A DNA stretch of 64,000 nucleotides from Sphingomonas montana (GCF_001956315.1 NZ_KV887142.1:74289-138288); one strand, 5' to 3'; counted from the stretch's first letter, positions 38,297 through 47,696 are shown. Numbers and translations are program-made. The notes: a model not told the origin generated them from the letters alone.

Positions 38297-38310
38297 GGAA
38301 CCACTCTAAC

Positions 38311-38395
38311 CGTCACCCCGGGCTTGACCCGGGGTCCCGCTGCCTTTCGACACGCGGCAGAAGAAGTGGGGCCCCGGATCAAGTCCGGGGCGACG
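38311..38395. repeat. Facing palindromic repeat between flavoprotein gene and rimM
   Basis: CGTCACCCCGGGCTTGACCC (from 38311) faces an element ending AAGTCCGGGGCGACG (38395). Both belong to the main class, in its CACCCC variant. It lies between two convergent genes and could act as terminator for both. Confidence 0.75.
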
Positions 38396-38424
38396 AATAA
38401 AAGGCAGCTGCCGCCAACCAAGCC

Positions 38425-38904
38425 TCAAACCAGAAACGCGTCGTCCACCACCACGCGGTCCGGCTCCAGCACCGCCGCAGGTTCGCTGAACGGCATCATC
38501 GCGCGTTTGCCGTCCGGCCGCTCGACCTCGATCACGTCGCCCGCCCCGAAATTCTCGATCGCCACGACATGGCCGATCGGCACCCCCGCGGCATCGACGC
38601 AGGGCAGGCCGATCACGTCCGCATGATAATATTCACCCGGCGCCAACGGCGGCAGCGCGGACCGCGGCACCGACAGTTCGGTCCCGCGCATCGCCTCCGC
38701 CCCGTTCCGGTCGACGATCTCGGCGAACCGCGCGATCGCGCCGTTCCCGCCCGGCCGCAAGGACTTCAGCGTCAGCGCGCCGTCGTTGAACGACGCATGC
38801 GCCTTCAGCCCCGCAACGTCTTCCGCGAAAAGCTTCAGCCGGACTTCGCCGGCAATGCCGTGCGCGCCGATGATGACGGCCAGCGTGATCGGACGATCGG
38901 TCAT
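38425..38904 (-). CDS. rimM: Ribosome maturation factor RimM
   Basis: RimM assists 30S maturation by binding S19. The 159-residue product has the N-terminal domain (LAVIIGAHGIAGEVRLKLF) and the PRC-barrel domain (EYYHADVIGLPCVDAAG ... IEVERPDGKRAMMPF). The ATG giving MTDRPI has GGGGA 6 bases upstream; a start 4 codons earlier is less likely. It is downstream of rpsP (102 bases) and is cut off from trmD by the flavoprotein gene. Confidence 0.95.
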   Translation of the reverse strand: MTDRPITLAVIIGAHGIAGEVRLKLFAEDVAGLKAHASFNDGALTLKSLRPGGNGAIARFAEIVDRNGAEAMRGTELSVPRSALPPLAPGEYYHADVIGLPCVDAAGVPIGHVVAIENFGAGDVIEVERPDGKRAMMPFSEPAAVLEPDRVVVDDAFLV

Positions 38905-39006
38905 AAGGGTCCCCAAACGCGGAACCCGCCCATCGGCGAAAGCCGGCGGACGGGTCCGGAGATGGCGACCCCGTCACGGGGCCGCCCAATTGTCGCAGGA
39001 TCCGGC

Positions 39007-39453
39007 TCAGGCCCCGGTCGTCTCGGCGGTCTCGGCACCTTCGCTCGGTGCGGCGTCGGATGCGCCCTCGGCCGGATCGGTCGCCGACTTGGCTTCGTTC
39101 GCGGCGGCCTCGGCGGCGGCGGCCTTGGTCGCGCGCTCCTCGGCCCGCTCCACGGCCTTCTCGCCCGGCTTGCCCTTGTCGGGGTTGGTGCGCGCGGGGC
39201 GCTCCTTCACGCCGGCGACGTCCAGGAAGCGGGCGACGCGGTCGGTCGGCTGCGCACCCATCGACAGCCAGTGCTTGGCACGCTCGGTGTCCAGGATCAC
39301 GCGCTTCTCGTCATCCTTGGCGAGCAGCGGGTTGTAGGTGCCGATCTTCTCGATGAAGCGGCCGTCGCGCGGCGCGCGCGAATTGGCGACGACGATACGA
39401 TAATAAGGACGCTTCTTGGCGCCACCGCGCGACAGACGGATCGAAACGGACAT
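39007..39453 (-). CDS. rpsP: 30S ribosomal protein S16 with long acidic/Ala-rich tail
   Basis: The first about 85 residues are S16 ([20 protein letters not shown], then [20 protein letters not shown]). A C-terminal extension of about 60 residues rich in Ala, Glu and Thr follows, making 148 residues against about 80 in many bacteria. Extended S16 tails occur in alphaproteobacteria, so I take it as real. AAGGAAAT lies 7 bases before the ATG. Gene order ffh-rpsP-rimM is conserved. Confidence 0.96.
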   Translation of the reverse strand: MSVSIRLSRGGAKKRPYYRIVVANSRAPRDGRFIEKIGTYNPLLAKDDEKRVILDTERAKHWLSMGAQPTDRVARFLDVAGVKERPARTNPDKGKPGEKAVERAEERATKAAAAEAAANEAKSATDPAEGASDAAPSEGAETAETTGA

Positions 39454-39528
39454 ACTGTATTTCCTTCGTTGATGTTCTGAACTGAAACTTGAAACTGTGT
39501 TTGGAGATATGCACTCCACCTCGGGGCC

Positions 39529-39611
39529 GTCGCCGCGGCGAAAGCCGGGGTCTCGCTCCGTAACGGGCTACCCCTTCACCGAGGGGAATCCCGGCATCCG
39601 CCGGGGTGAAC
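39529..39611. repeat. GCCGGGG-type palindrome pair between ffh and rpsP
   Basis: GTCGCCGCGGCGAAAGCCGG at 39529 faces an element CCCGGCATCCGCCGGGGTG near 39590-39608. The two belong to the second, CCCCGGCnnnnGCCGGGG repeat class. They occupy most of the 169-base gap between ffh and rpsP and lie just before the ffh stop. Confidence 0.6.
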
Positions 39612-39622
39612 GGGACGGATGC

Positions 39623-41101
39623 TCACTTCTTCTTGAACCCGTTGAACCCGGCCGGCAGGTTGCCCGGACCGCCCAGCCCCGGCAGCCCGCCCGGCATACC
39701 GCCGGCAGGGCCCCCCATGCCGCCCATGCCCGGGGCGATGCCGCCCAGCGCCGCCCCCATGCCGCCCTTGCCGAACAGTGCGCCAAGACCCTTCAACCCG
39801 CCCATCTTCTTGATCTTCTTCATGGCGGTGGCCATGTCCTGATGCATCTTGAGCACCTTATTGACGTCCTGCACCGTGGTGCCGGATCCCTTGGCGACGC
39901 GGATCTTGCGCTTGGCGTTCAGCAGCTCGGGCTTGACGCGCTCCTTCATCGTCATGGACGAGATGATCGCGTCCATTCGCACCAGCACCTTGTCGTCCGC
40001 CTGGCCATTGGCCATCGCGTTCTTCACCTGCTTTACGCCGGGCAGCATCGCGGCCAGGCCGGAAATGCCGCCCATCCGCTGCATCTGCGCCAGCTGGGAC
40101 CTGAGGTCGTTCAGGTCGAACTGCCCCTTGGCCATCTTGGCGGCCAGCGCTTCGGCCTCGCCTTCCTTGATCGTCTCGGCGGCGCGTTCCACCAGCGACA
40201 CGACGTCGCCCATGCCCAGGATGCGCCCCGCGACGCGGCCCGGATGGAACAGTTCCAGTGCGTCCAGCTTCTCGCCGGTGCCGACGAACTTGATCGGCCG
40301 ACCCGTCACCGCACGCATCGACAACGCGGCCCCGCCGCGCGCGTCGCCGTCCATGCGGGTCAGCACCACGCCGGTCAGCGGCACCTGATCGGAGAAATTC
40401 TTCGCGACGTTGACCGCGTCCTGACCGGTCAGCGCATCGACGACCAGCAGGATCTCCTGCGGCTTGGCGATGTCGGCCACGGCCTTCATCTCGTCCATCA
40501 ACGCCTGATCGACATGCAGGCGCCCTGCCGTATCGAGCATCACGACGTCGAAACCCTGCAGCTTGGCCGCCTGCAACGCACGCCGCGCGATATCGACCGG
40601 CTGCTGTCCCTCGACGATCGGCAGCGTCGCGACCGACGTCTGCGTGCCCAGCGTCGCCAGCTGTTCCTGCGCGGCCGGCCGGTTGACGTCCAGCGACGCC
40701 ATCATCACGCGCTTGCGGCCACGCTCGGTCAGCCGCTTGGCGATCTTGGCGGTCGTCGTCGTCTTGCCCGACCCCTGCAGGCCGACCATCATCACCACCG
40801 CGGGCGGCGCCACGTCCAGCTCCAGGTCGACCTGGTCCGAACCCAGCATCTCGACCAGCGCGTCATTGACGATCTTGACGACCTGCTGCCCGGGCGTCAC
40901 CGATTTCAGGACGTTCTGGCCGACCGCCTGCTCCGTCGCCTTGTCGACGAATTCGCGCACCACCGGCAACGCGACGTCGGCTTCGAGCAGTGCGATCCGC
41001 ACTTCGCGCATCGCCGCGCGCACGTCCGCCTCGGCCAGCGCACCACGGCCGCGCAGCTTGTCGAACACACCGCTCAGGCGGTCGCTCAGGGTCTCGAACA
41101 T
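39623..41101 (-). CDS. ffh: Signal recognition particle protein Ffh
   Basis: Ffh binds 4.5S RNA and signal sequences and delivers ribosomes to FtsY. The 492-residue product has the N domain (MFETLSDRLSGVFDKLRGRG), the G domain with P-loop GLQGSGKTTTTAKIA and LDTAGRLHVDQALMDEM, and the M domain with RKIRVAKGSGTTVQDVNK and a Gly/Met/Pro-rich tail. The ATG has GGGAGAAG upstream; an extra 62 in-frame residues upstream are not Ffh-like. It heads the rpsP-side genes on the minus strand; ftsY lies about 3 kb away on the other strand. Confidence 0.97.
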   Translation of the reverse strand: MFETLSDRLSGVFDKLRGRGALAEADVRAAMREVRIALLEADVALPVVREFVDKATEQAVGQNVLKSVTPGQQVVKIVNDALVEMLGSDQVDLELDVAPPAVVMMVGLQGSGKTTTTAKIAKRLTERGRKRVMMASLDVNRPAAQEQLATLGTQTSVATLPIVEGQQPVDIARRALQAAKLQGFDVVMLDTAGRLHVDQALMDEMKAVADIAKPQEILLVVDALTGQDAVNVAKNFSDQVPLTGVVLTRMDGDARGGAALSMRAVTGRPIKFVGTGEKLDALELFHPGRVAGRILGMGDVVSLVERAAETIKEGEAEALAAKMAKGQFDLNDLRSQLAQMQRMGGISGLAAMLPGVKQVKNAMANGQADDKVLVRMDAIISSMTMKERVKPELLNAKRKIRVAKGSGTTVQDVNKVLKMHQDMATAMKKIKKMGGLKGLGALFGKGGMGAALGGIAPGMGGMGGPAGGMPGGLPGLGGPGNLPAGFNGFKKK

Positions 41102-41435
41102 TCGCTTCTCCCGCGCCCCGCCCGGGGCAAAATCCGGTTCCGTCCGGGCCAACGCACAAAGCGCCGGCGGGCGAAAACTCGCTGGCCGGCGGGCACCCGC
41201 GGGTGCTTGCACATCGGTTCCGGATGGAACGGTCGGTGGCGGCATAGCCCGCAACCGACCGAAACACAATGTGAAACCCGTCGCCAACCCGGCTCATACC
41301 GTGCCGCTCCCGTCGCTGGTCTTAACCTATCCTAAAGCGATGGCGTGTCAGGGCCGGGAAATGGCAATTTCGATTTCCCGCCGTACGCCGCGACCCGATC
41401 GCTTCGGTCCTGCGGCTGGATCGGACGAGGCGATC
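41102..41435. other. Divergent promoter region between ffh and GGDEF-EAL gene
   Basis: This 334-base stretch separates two divergent genes. The reading frame of the GGDEF-EAL protein is open through part of it, but no conserved domain is visible there. A CtrA-like box lies at 41322-41336. I see no other gene. Confidence 0.5.
41322..41336 (+). promoter_or_regulatory. CtrA-like box upstream of GGDEF-EAL gene
   Basis: TTAA at 41322, seven bases (CCTATCC), then TAAA. The first half extends to TTAACC, the typical CtrA half-site. One base departs from the TTAA-N7-TTAA consensus. It lies 100 bases before the chosen start. Functional use is inference. Confidence 0.35.
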
Positions 41436-42965
41436 ATGACGGATGGTCATGGCGTGCTGCTCGTGGGATTGTGGATCATCGTGCTGCTGGCCTGCATCGG
41501 GTCGCAACATTTGCCGTCCGCGATCGGTTCGGACGATGCACGCGCCGTCCTGCTCTGCGCGCTGCTGCTCAACATCGCGCTGTCGCTGCTCGGTGCGATC
41601 CGCCATCGCCGGCTCCTGGCCGACAGCCGGCTGTGCCGCACGCTGGAGGCGCGGGTCCAGACGCTGGCCTCGCGCGATCCGCTGACCGGCCTCGCCAACC
41701 GCCGCACGCTGGCCGAGGTGGCGAGCGGCACGATGATCACCGCGGCACGGCGCGGGCTCAGCATCGCCGTCCTGACCGTGAACCTCGACAATTTCCGCAG
41801 CGTCAACGAAGGACCGGGGCATGAGGCCGGCGACGCGGTGCTGGTTGATATGGCCGAGGCGCTCACCGCGCTGATCCCGCCGTCGGCCACCGTCGCACGG
41901 CTGGGCGGCGACGAGTTCTGCTGCCTGATGACGTTCGATGCCGGCCGCCCCGCCACGGTCGACGGGCTGGTCGCCGCGATCATGGCCCGCCTGACGCGCC
42001 CGCTCGCAGTCGGCCGCGAATCGATCCGTCGCACCGTGTCGATCGGCATCGCCCGCACCGAACCCGGCGACATGACGATCGATGCGGCCATGCGCCGTGC
42101 CGACATCGCGCTGTCCGCGGTGAAGAAGGCCGGCGGAGACGCGGCAAGCTGGTTCGACGCCGGCATGGGTCGCGAACTCGCGGTCCGCAACGCGATCGAG
42201 GCCGGCCTGCGGACCGCCATCCCCGCCGGCCGCATCGTGCCCTATTATGAACAGCAGATCGATCTTTCGACCGGCCGGCTCGCCGGGTTCGAAGTGCTGG
42301 CCCGCTGGGATCATCCGACCGATGGAATCCTGCTGCCAGACCGGTTCATTCCGATCGCGGAGGAAGCCGGGCTCGTTTCCGACCTTTCGATGTCGATCAT
42401 GCGGCAGGCGTTCGAACATGCCGCCAGCTGGGATCCGGGGCTTACCCTGTCGGTCAACATCAGCCCCGGCCAGCTGAAGGATCCGTGGCTGGCGGAAAAG
42501 ATCCTGAAACTGCTGATCGAAACTAACTTCCCGCCGCAACGGCTGGAAATCGAGATCACCGAAACGTCGCTGTTCGACAATCTGGCGCTCGCCCAGTCGA
42601 TCGTCGCCTCGCTTAAGAACCAGGGCGTCCGGCTCGCGCTCGACGATTTCGGCACCGGCTATTCCAGTCTCGCCCATCTGCGCGCGTTGCCGTTCGACCG
42701 GATCAAGATCGACAAGAGCTTCGTCATGGCGATGGCCGACGATCCCGAATGCACCGCGATCGTCGAGGCGATCACCCGGCTTGGCCACAGCCTGTCCGTG
42801 CCGGTCACCGCCGAGGGCGTCGAAACCGCCGCGATCGCCGGCCGCCTGCGCGCGCTGGGCTGTCACAAGGTGCAGGGCTGGCACTATGGCCGCCCGCTCG
42901 ACGTGCAGCAGGTCCGCCGCCTGCTCGCCGACCGTTCGCTGCTCGGCACCGCCCGCGCCGCCTGA
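41436..42965 (+). CDS. Membrane GGDEF-EAL cyclic-di-GMP protein
   Basis: A 509-residue protein with two N-terminal hydrophobic helices (about 5-24 and 36-52), a GGDEF domain (DPLTGLANRRTL, then RLGGDEF near residue 158) and a C-terminal EAL domain. The GGDEF motif is intact. The EAL domain has the residues needed for activity: EVLARW, VNISP, EITET, DDFGTGYSS, KIDKSF, AEGVE and QGWHYGRP. Both synthesis and hydrolysis of c-di-GMP are therefore possible. The start at 41436 has GAGG 7 bases upstream; in-frame ATGs at 41340 and 41361 are alternatives. It diverges from ffh. Confidence 0.88.
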   Translation: MTDGHGVLLVGLWIIVLLACIGSQHLPSAIGSDDARAVLLCALLLNIALSLLGAIRHRRLLADSRLCRTLEARVQTLASRDPLTGLANRRTLAEVASGTMITAARRGLSIAVLTVNLDNFRSVNEGPGHEAGDAVLVDMAEALTALIPPSATVARLGGDEFCCLMTFDAGRPATVDGLVAAIMARLTRPLAVGRESIRRTVSIGIARTEPGDMTIDAAMRRADIALSAVKKAGGDAASWFDAGMGRELAVRNAIEAGLRTAIPAGRIVPYYEQQIDLSTGRLAGFEVLARWDHPTDGILLPDRFIPIAEEAGLVSDLSMSIMRQAFEHAASWDPGLTLSVNISPGQLKDPWLAEKILKLLIETNFPPQRLEIEITETSLFDNLALAQSIVASLKNQGVRLALDDFGTGYSSLAHLRALPFDRIKIDKSFVMAMADDPECTAIVEAITRLGHSLSVPVTAEGVETAAIAGRLRALGCHKVQGWHYGRPLDVQQVRRLLADRSLLGTARAA

Positions 42966-43125
42966 CCCGCTCGGATACGACCACTTCGGACCAGGCAGCT
43001 GTTCTCCCGTACGGTTCGGCACGATCGTCCAATCAGACGTCGTCATGCTTCGGCTGCGCGCCCGCCACGGCCACCTGCCCCGAGAAAGTTGGACTTCCCC
43101 TGCCCCCGCACCTAGATCGCGGCGC

Positions 43126-43932
43126 ATGACGATCCGCTTCACCAAGATGCACGGGCTGGGCAACGACTTCGTCGTCATCGACGGTCGCGCTGCCCCGGTC
43201 GCGCTCGATGCCGCGCGGGTGCGCGCCATCGCCGATCGCCGCACCGGGGTCGGCTGCGACCAGCTGATCCTGCTGTCCGGCCATGCCGACGCCGGCAGCA
43301 TCGACATGCGCATCTTCAACGCGGACGGGTCGGAAGTATCCGCCTGTGGCAATGCGACGCGCTGCGTGCCCGTCCTTCTGGGCCATGACGTCACCGTCGT
43401 CACCGCTGCCGGGCGGCTGGACGCACGGCTGTCGGACGGCGGCGCCGCGGTCGATATGGGGCTGCCCGATTTCGCGTGGGATGCCGTCCCGATCGCCTAT
43501 CCGATGGATACCACCGCGCTGCCCGTCGCCTGGGAGATGCTGGAACGGCCGGTCGCGCTGTCGGTCGGCAATCCGCACCTCGTCTTCTTCGTCGCCGATA
43601 TCGACGCCGTCCCGCTCGACCGGATCGGTCCGACGATCGAGACGGACCCGCTGTTCCCGGAACGGATCAACGTCAACATCGCCAGCGCCACCGATCGCGG
43701 CCATGTCCGGATGCGGACATGGGAACGCGGGGCCGGCCTGACGCGCGCCTGCGGCACCGGTGCCTGCGCGACGTTCGCCGCCGGCCGCCGACTGGGGCTG
43801 CTGGACGACCGCGTCCAGCTGACCCTGCCCGGCGGCGACCTCATCCTGGCCGATATCGATGGCCGCCTGTCGATGACGGGGGCTGCGGTCCGCGTCTTCG
43901 ACGGCACGCTATCCGGGGAATTCACCGCATGA
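43126..43932 (+). CDS. dapF: Diaminopimelate epimerase
   Basis: DapF converts LL- to meso-diaminopimelate for lysine and peptidoglycan. The 268-residue product starts with TKMHGLGNDFVVIDGR and has the two catalytic cysteines, in SACGNATRCV and in ACGTGACATFAAG. Length is normal. The stop overlaps ftsY in ATGA. In many alphaproteobacteria a tRNA methylthiotransferase gene lies between dapF and ftsY; here the two genes are directly coupled. Confidence 0.96.
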   Translation: MTIRFTKMHGLGNDFVVIDGRAAPVALDAARVRAIADRRTGVGCDQLILLSGHADAGSIDMRIFNADGSEVSACGNATRCVPVLLGHDVTVVTAAGRLDARLSDGGAAVDMGLPDFAWDAVPIAYPMDTTALPVAWEMLERPVALSVGNPHLVFFVADIDAVPLDRIGPTIETDPLFPERINVNIASATDRGHVRMRTWERGAGLTRACGTGACATFAAGRRLGLLDDRVQLTLPGGDLILADIDGRLSMTGAAVRVFDGTLSGEFTA

Positions 43933-44879
43933 CCGAACCGAGCTGGCACGAAAAGCTGATTGGCGGCTTCCGTCGCACGTCGGACAAGCTGGGCGACAAC
44001 CTGTCCGGCCTGTTTACCAAGGCCGCGCTCGATACCGAGACGCTCGACGGGATCGAGGAGGCGCTGATCGCGTCCGATCTCGGCCCCGCCACCGCGGCCC
44101 GCATCCGCGCGACGCTTGGTTCCGCGCGCTACGAACGCGGGCTGGACGAGGCCGGCGTGCGGCAGGTGGTCGCCGACGAGATCGCCGCCATCCTGACCCC
44201 CGTCGCCAAGCCGCTGGAGATCGAGGCCTTCCCCCGGCCGCAGGTCATTCTGGTCATCGGCGTCAACGGCTCCGGCAAGACCACGACCATCGCCAAACTC
44301 GCCCACCTGCTGCAGGAACAGGATTACGAGGTGATGCTGGTCGCCGGCGACACGTTCCGCGCCGCCGCGATCGGGCAGCTGAAGGTCTGGGCCGAACGGC
44401 TGAACATCCCGATCATCTCCGGCAAGGAAGGCGGCGACGCGGCCAGCCTGGTGTTCGAAGGCGTGAAGCAGGGCACCGCGCGCGGCACCGACGTGCTGAT
44501 CGTCGACACCGCCGGCCGGTTGCAGAACAAGGCCGGGCTGATGGACGAACTGTCCAAGATCCGCCGCGTGCTGGGCCGCCTGAACCCGGCGGCCCCGCAT
44601 GACGTCGTGCTGGTGCTCGATGCCACCACCGGCCAGAATGCGCTCAACCAGATCGAGGTGTTCGGCGCGTCGGCCGGCGTTACCGGCCTCGTCATGACCA
44701 AGCTGGACGGCAGCGCGCGCGGCGGCACGCTGGTCGCCGCGGCCGAAAAATACGGCATGCCGATCCACGCGATCGGGGTGGGCGAGACGATCGAGGACCT
44801 TCGCCCGTTCGATCCGCAGGAGGTGGCGCGCGCCATCGCCGGCGTCGAACGGCTCGCCTCGTCGAAGAATCCGGCATGA
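43929..44879 (+). CDS. ftsY: Signal recognition particle receptor FtsY
   Basis: FtsY is the SRP receptor at the inner membrane. The 316-residue product lacks a long acidic A domain and starts close to the NG core, with the P-loop GVNGSGKTTTIAKLA near residue 107, DTFRAAAIGQLKVWAER, VDTAGRLQNKAGLMDEL and TKLDGSARGGTLV. It overlaps dapF and yciB by 4 bases each, so all three are coupled. Confidence 0.96.
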   Translation: MTEPSWHEKLIGGFRRTSDKLGDNLSGLFTKAALDTETLDGIEEALIASDLGPATAARIRATLGSARYERGLDEAGVRQVVADEIAAILTPVAKPLEIEAFPRPQVILVIGVNGSGKTTTIAKLAHLLQEQDYEVMLVAGDTFRAAAIGQLKVWAERLNIPIISGKEGGDAASLVFEGVKQGTARGTDVLIVDTAGRLQNKAGLMDELSKIRRVLGRLNPAAPHDVVLVLDATTGQNALNQIEVFGASAGVTGLVMTKLDGSARGGTLVAAAEKYGMPIHAIGVGETIEDLRPFDPQEVARAIAGVERLASSKNPA

Positions 44880-45505
44880 GCGGCGCTACGCCCCCCGCCA
44901 CGCCGGCCGCCGCCAAGGAACGCGGTCCGCTCGTCGGTCTTGCGCTCGACCTTGGGCCGCTCGCGGTCTTCTTCCTGGCCAATGTGCTGACGAAGAACAT
45001 CTTCCTCGCCACGCTGGTCTTCATGATCGCGACCGCCGCGGCGATGCTGGCCGCGCGCATCTTCCACGGCAAGGTTTCGCCGATGCTGGCGATCTCCGGC
45101 CTCATGGTCCTGGTGTTCGGCGGCCTGACCATCTGGCTGCACAGCGAGACGTTCATCAAGCTCAAGCCGACGATCTACTACGTCATGGTCGCCGCCATCC
45201 TGTTCTTCGGCCTCTGGACGAACCGCCCGACGCTGAAGGTCGTGCTGGGCGCCGCCTATCCGGGCCTCAGCGATCGCGGCTGGGCGCTGCTGTCGCGCAA
45301 CTGGGCCTGGTTCTTCCTCGTACTGGCGATCGCGAACGAGATCATGTGGCGCAACACCAGCACCGATTTCTGGCTGGGCTACAAACTGTGGGGCGCGATG
45401 CCCGCAACCGTGATCTTCGCGCTCGCCAACATCCCGCTGCTGATGAAACATGGGCTGGACATGAAGACGGCGGAATCGGACCCGCCGATTCCGCCGCAGG
45501 GCTGA
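44876..45505 (+). CDS. yciB: Inner membrane septation protein YciB/IspZ
   Basis: A 209-residue polytopic membrane protein of the YciB (intracellular septation A) family, involved in cell envelope and division. The typical motifs are LGPLAVFFLANV, ATLVFMIATAAAM, FIKLKPTIYYVMVAAILFFG, LSRNWAWFFLVLAIANEI and FWLGYKLWG. The first 17 residues are Ala/Pro-rich and cytoplasmic. It ends the dapF-ftsY-yciB operon. Confidence 0.93.
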   Translation: MSGATPPATPAAAKERGPLVGLALDLGPLAVFFLANVLTKNIFLATLVFMIATAAAMLAARIFHGKVSPMLAISGLMVLVFGGLTIWLHSETFIKLKPTIYYVMVAAILFFGLWTNRPTLKVVLGAAYPGLSDRGWALLSRNWAWFFLVLAIANEIMWRNTSTDFWLGYKLWGAMPATVIFALANIPLLMKHGLDMKTAESDPPIPPQG

Positions 45506-45530
45506 CGCGGGCGGCGGCCCGCGCCGTCAT

Positions 45531-45791
45531 TCAGCGCCTGTGGTGGGCGTTGCCACGACGCGAATGCGACGGCCGACCATGGTGCCGGTCGTTGCGATGC
45601 CGGTTATAGTAGCGACCGCGTCCGCGCCGCTCGTTGCGACCATAATGCCGGTCGTTCCGGTCGTAACGGTCGCCACGATCATAGCGATCGCTGCGATCGT
45701 AACGCGACTGCGCCTTGGCCTGCGCGGGCGCGACGACTGCCACTGCCGGGATCATTGCGGCTAATGCCATGATGAAAGTCCTGATGCGCAT
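45531..45791 (-). CDS. Small secreted basic protein with RYDR repeats
   Basis: An 86-residue protein with a clear signal peptide (IMALAAMIPAVAVVAPAQA, cleavage near residue 25). The rest is polar and highly charged, with repeats of the type RYDRSDRYDRGDRYDRNDR and then NR/HR-rich sequence. A good AGGAG ribosome binding site lies 8 bases before the ATG. Similar short Arg/Asp/His-rich periplasmic proteins occur in sphingomonads, but no function is known to me. It ends 25 bases from the yciB stop, convergent with it. Confidence 0.6.
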   Translation of the reverse strand: MRIRTFIMALAAMIPAVAVVAPAQAKAQSRYDRSDRYDRGDRYDRNDRHYGRNERRGRGRYYNRHRNDRHHGRPSHSRRGNAHHRR

Positions 45792-45901
45792 CCGTCGTCT
45801 CCTGATTGAGTGAGACGCCTTTGCGACCTGCCAGGTGAACCCGCTCTGTGCGCCGCTGTAGGCTGAGGTTCACATGGCCCCGAACCCACGGACACAGAAA
45901 G

Positions 45902-45930
45902 GCCCTCTCCCGTCTTCGCGGGAGAGGGCT
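45902..45930 (-). terminator. Likely terminator downstream of superoxide dismutase gene
   Basis: GCCCTCTCCCG and CGGGAGAGGGC form an 11-bp stem around a short loop, followed on the minus strand by CTTTCTGTG. It lies about 54 bases after the sod stop. The T tract is short, so confidence is moderate. Confidence 0.55.
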
Positions 45931-45983
45931 TCGGTCGCTTCAGGCGGGGCAGGTGCATGTCACCATCACCCCGCTCCGTAAGT

Positions 45984-46595
45984 TCAGCCCTTCGCAGCCT
46001 CGTACCGCTGCCCGGCCTTGTCCCAGTCGACCACGTCCCACCAGGCCTTCAGGTAATCCGGCCGGCGGTTGTTGTACTTCAGATAATAGGCGTGCTCCCA
46101 CACGTCGTTGCCGAGCACGGGCGTGCCCTTCACCTCGGCCACGTCCATCAGCGGGTTGTCCTGGTTCGGCGTCGACGTGATCTGCAACGCGCCGCTGCCG
46201 TCCACGATCAGCCAGGCCCAGCCCGACCCGAACTGCGCGACGCCTGCCGCGTTGAACTTGGTCTTGAACTCGTCCACCGAACCGAACGTCTCTTCGATCG
46301 CCGCCTTCAGCGCGCCGGATGGCTGCCCGCCGCCTGCCTTCATCGTCTCCCAGAAGAAGATGTGGTTCCAGTAACCGCCGCCATTGTTGCGCACGGCCTT
46401 GGGATAGGCGGAAATGCCCGACACGATCTCTTCGATCGACTTGGTCGCCAGCGCGTCGTCCGCGGCCACCGCTTCGTTCAGCTTGTCGGTATAGGCCTGG
46501 TGATGCTTGTCGTGATGCAGCTTCATCGTCTCCGCATCGATCGTCGGCTCCAGCGCCGCATAGTCATAGGGAAGCGGGGGAAGTTCGAACGCCAT
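45984..46595 (-). CDS. Superoxide dismutase, Fe/Mn family
   Basis: A 203-residue cytoplasmic superoxide dismutase. Metal ligands are His27 ([11 protein letters not shown]), His78 (YWNHIFFW), Asp164 and His168 (NDVWEHAYY). The second-shell pattern has Gly in NNGGGYWNH and the Gln in the NQDNPL loop (Q145), which is the arrangement of Mn-type enzymes; cambialistic behaviour cannot be excluded. No signal peptide is present. I leave the gene symbol blank because sodA and sodB naming differs in the group. Confidence 0.95.
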   Translation of the reverse strand: MAFELPPLPYDYAALEPTIDAETMKLHHDKHHQAYTDKLNEAVAADDALATKSIEEIVSGISAYPKAVRNNGGGYWNHIFFWETMKAGGGQPSGALKAAIEETFGSVDEFKTKFNAAGVAQFGSGWAWLIVDGSGALQITSTPNQDNPLMDVAEVKGTPVLGNDVWEHAYYLKYNNRRPDYLKAWWDVVDWDKAGQRYEAAKG

Positions 46596-46673
46596 CGTCT
46601 GTCTCCTTGGACGGTTCCGTCGCGCTTCCTAACGCAGCGCGCGCCGGAACGATGCCCCTTATATCGCAGCCCC

Positions 46674-47696
46674 CTACCCCAGCAACGCGTGGCGCTTCAG
46701 GCAATGCCGCAACTGGTCGTAACTCAGCCCCAGCGCCTTGGCGGTGGCGCGCTGGTTGAACCGGTGCTGCGCCATCGCCGCCTCGATGATCGCCTTCTCA
46801 TACCCGTCCACTGCCCCGCGCAGGTCGCTGACGACCTCGACGGTCGGCGCACGCCCCACCGCCGCCGCTGCCGTCTCCCGCTGCGTGTTCGGGATCGAAC
46901 AGGCCTCGCGCCCCACCGGAGCCCAGGGCGAGGCGAACGGATCGAACTGGATCGCATCGACCGCGCGCTCCGGATCGTCCCAGCGGTACACCGCGCGCTC
47001 CACCACGTTGCGCAGTTCGCGGACATTGCCCGGCCACGGATGCGCCACCAGCGCCGCCATTCCCGCATCGGTAAAGCCCGGCCAGTGTGTCCAGCCCAGT
47101 TCCGCCGCCATCCGCCGGGCGAAATGCTCCGCCAGCACCGGTACGTCGCCTGTCCGCGCGCGCAGCGGCGGCAGCGTGATGACCTCGAACGACAACCGGT
47201 CGAGCAGGTCGGCACGGAACCGCCCCGTCTCGCACAGCGCCGGCAGATGCTCGTTCGTCGCCGCCACGATCCGCACGTCGACGCGGATCGCGCGGTTCGA
47301 CCCGATCCGGTTCACCTCGCCATATTCCACCGCGCGCAACAACCGCTCCTGCGCGCCCGAACTCAGCGTCGCCAGCTCGTCCAGAAACAGCGTGCCGCCA
47401 TGCGCCTCCTCGAACCGCCCGGGCCGCGCCTTGGTCGCGCCTGTGAACGCGCCCGCCTCATGCCCGAACAGCTCCGCCTCGATCAGCGTCTCGGGCAGCG
47501 CGGCACAGTTCAGCGTGACCAGCGGCCCCGACCAGCGCTGCGACAGCCGGTGGAGCCGCTCCGCGATCAGTTCCTTGCCCGTGCCGCGCTCGCCAATCAC
47601 CAGCACCGGCCGGTCGAGCGCCGCCGCCCGGCTCGCCCGCTCCACAGTGTCGAGGAAAACCGATGATTCGCCGATGAAGCTGCTGGTCCGTTCCAT
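46674..47696 (-). CDS. pspF: Psp operon transcriptional activator PspF
   Basis: PspF is a sigma-54-dependent activator without a receiver domain. The 340-residue product has Walker A GERGTGKELI at residues 35-44, the GAFTGA sigma-54 contact loop at 82-87, Walker B GGTLFLDELATL, and a C-terminal Fis-type helix-turn-helix (RATAKALGLSYDQLRHCLKR). It is divergent from the psp operon, and the sigma-54 promoter for that operon starts about 100 bases beyond its start. In the known system PspA inhibits PspF until envelope stress. Confidence 0.94.
   Translation of the reverse strand: MERTSSFIGESSVFLDTVERASRAAALDRPVLVIGERGTGKELIAERLHRLSQRWSGPLVTLNCAALPETLIEAELFGHEAGAFTGATKARPGRFEEAHGGTLFLDELATLSSGAQERLLRAVEYGEVNRIGSNRAIRVDVRIVAATNEHLPALCETGRFRADLLDRLSFEVITLPPLRARTGDVPVLAEHFARRMAAELGWTHWPGFTDAGMAALVAHPWPGNVRELRNVVERAVYRWDDPERAVDAIQFDPFASPWAPVGREACSIPNTQRETAAAAVGRAPTVEVVSDLRGAVDGYEKAIIEAAMAQHRFNQRATAKALGLSYDQLRHCLKRHALLG

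Noticed and set aside
40563-41435. Upstream extension of the first GGDEF-EAL protein by about 290 residues
   Set aside because: That part is antisense to ffh and of low-complexity composition; a good ribosome binding site and the membrane helices begin at 41436.
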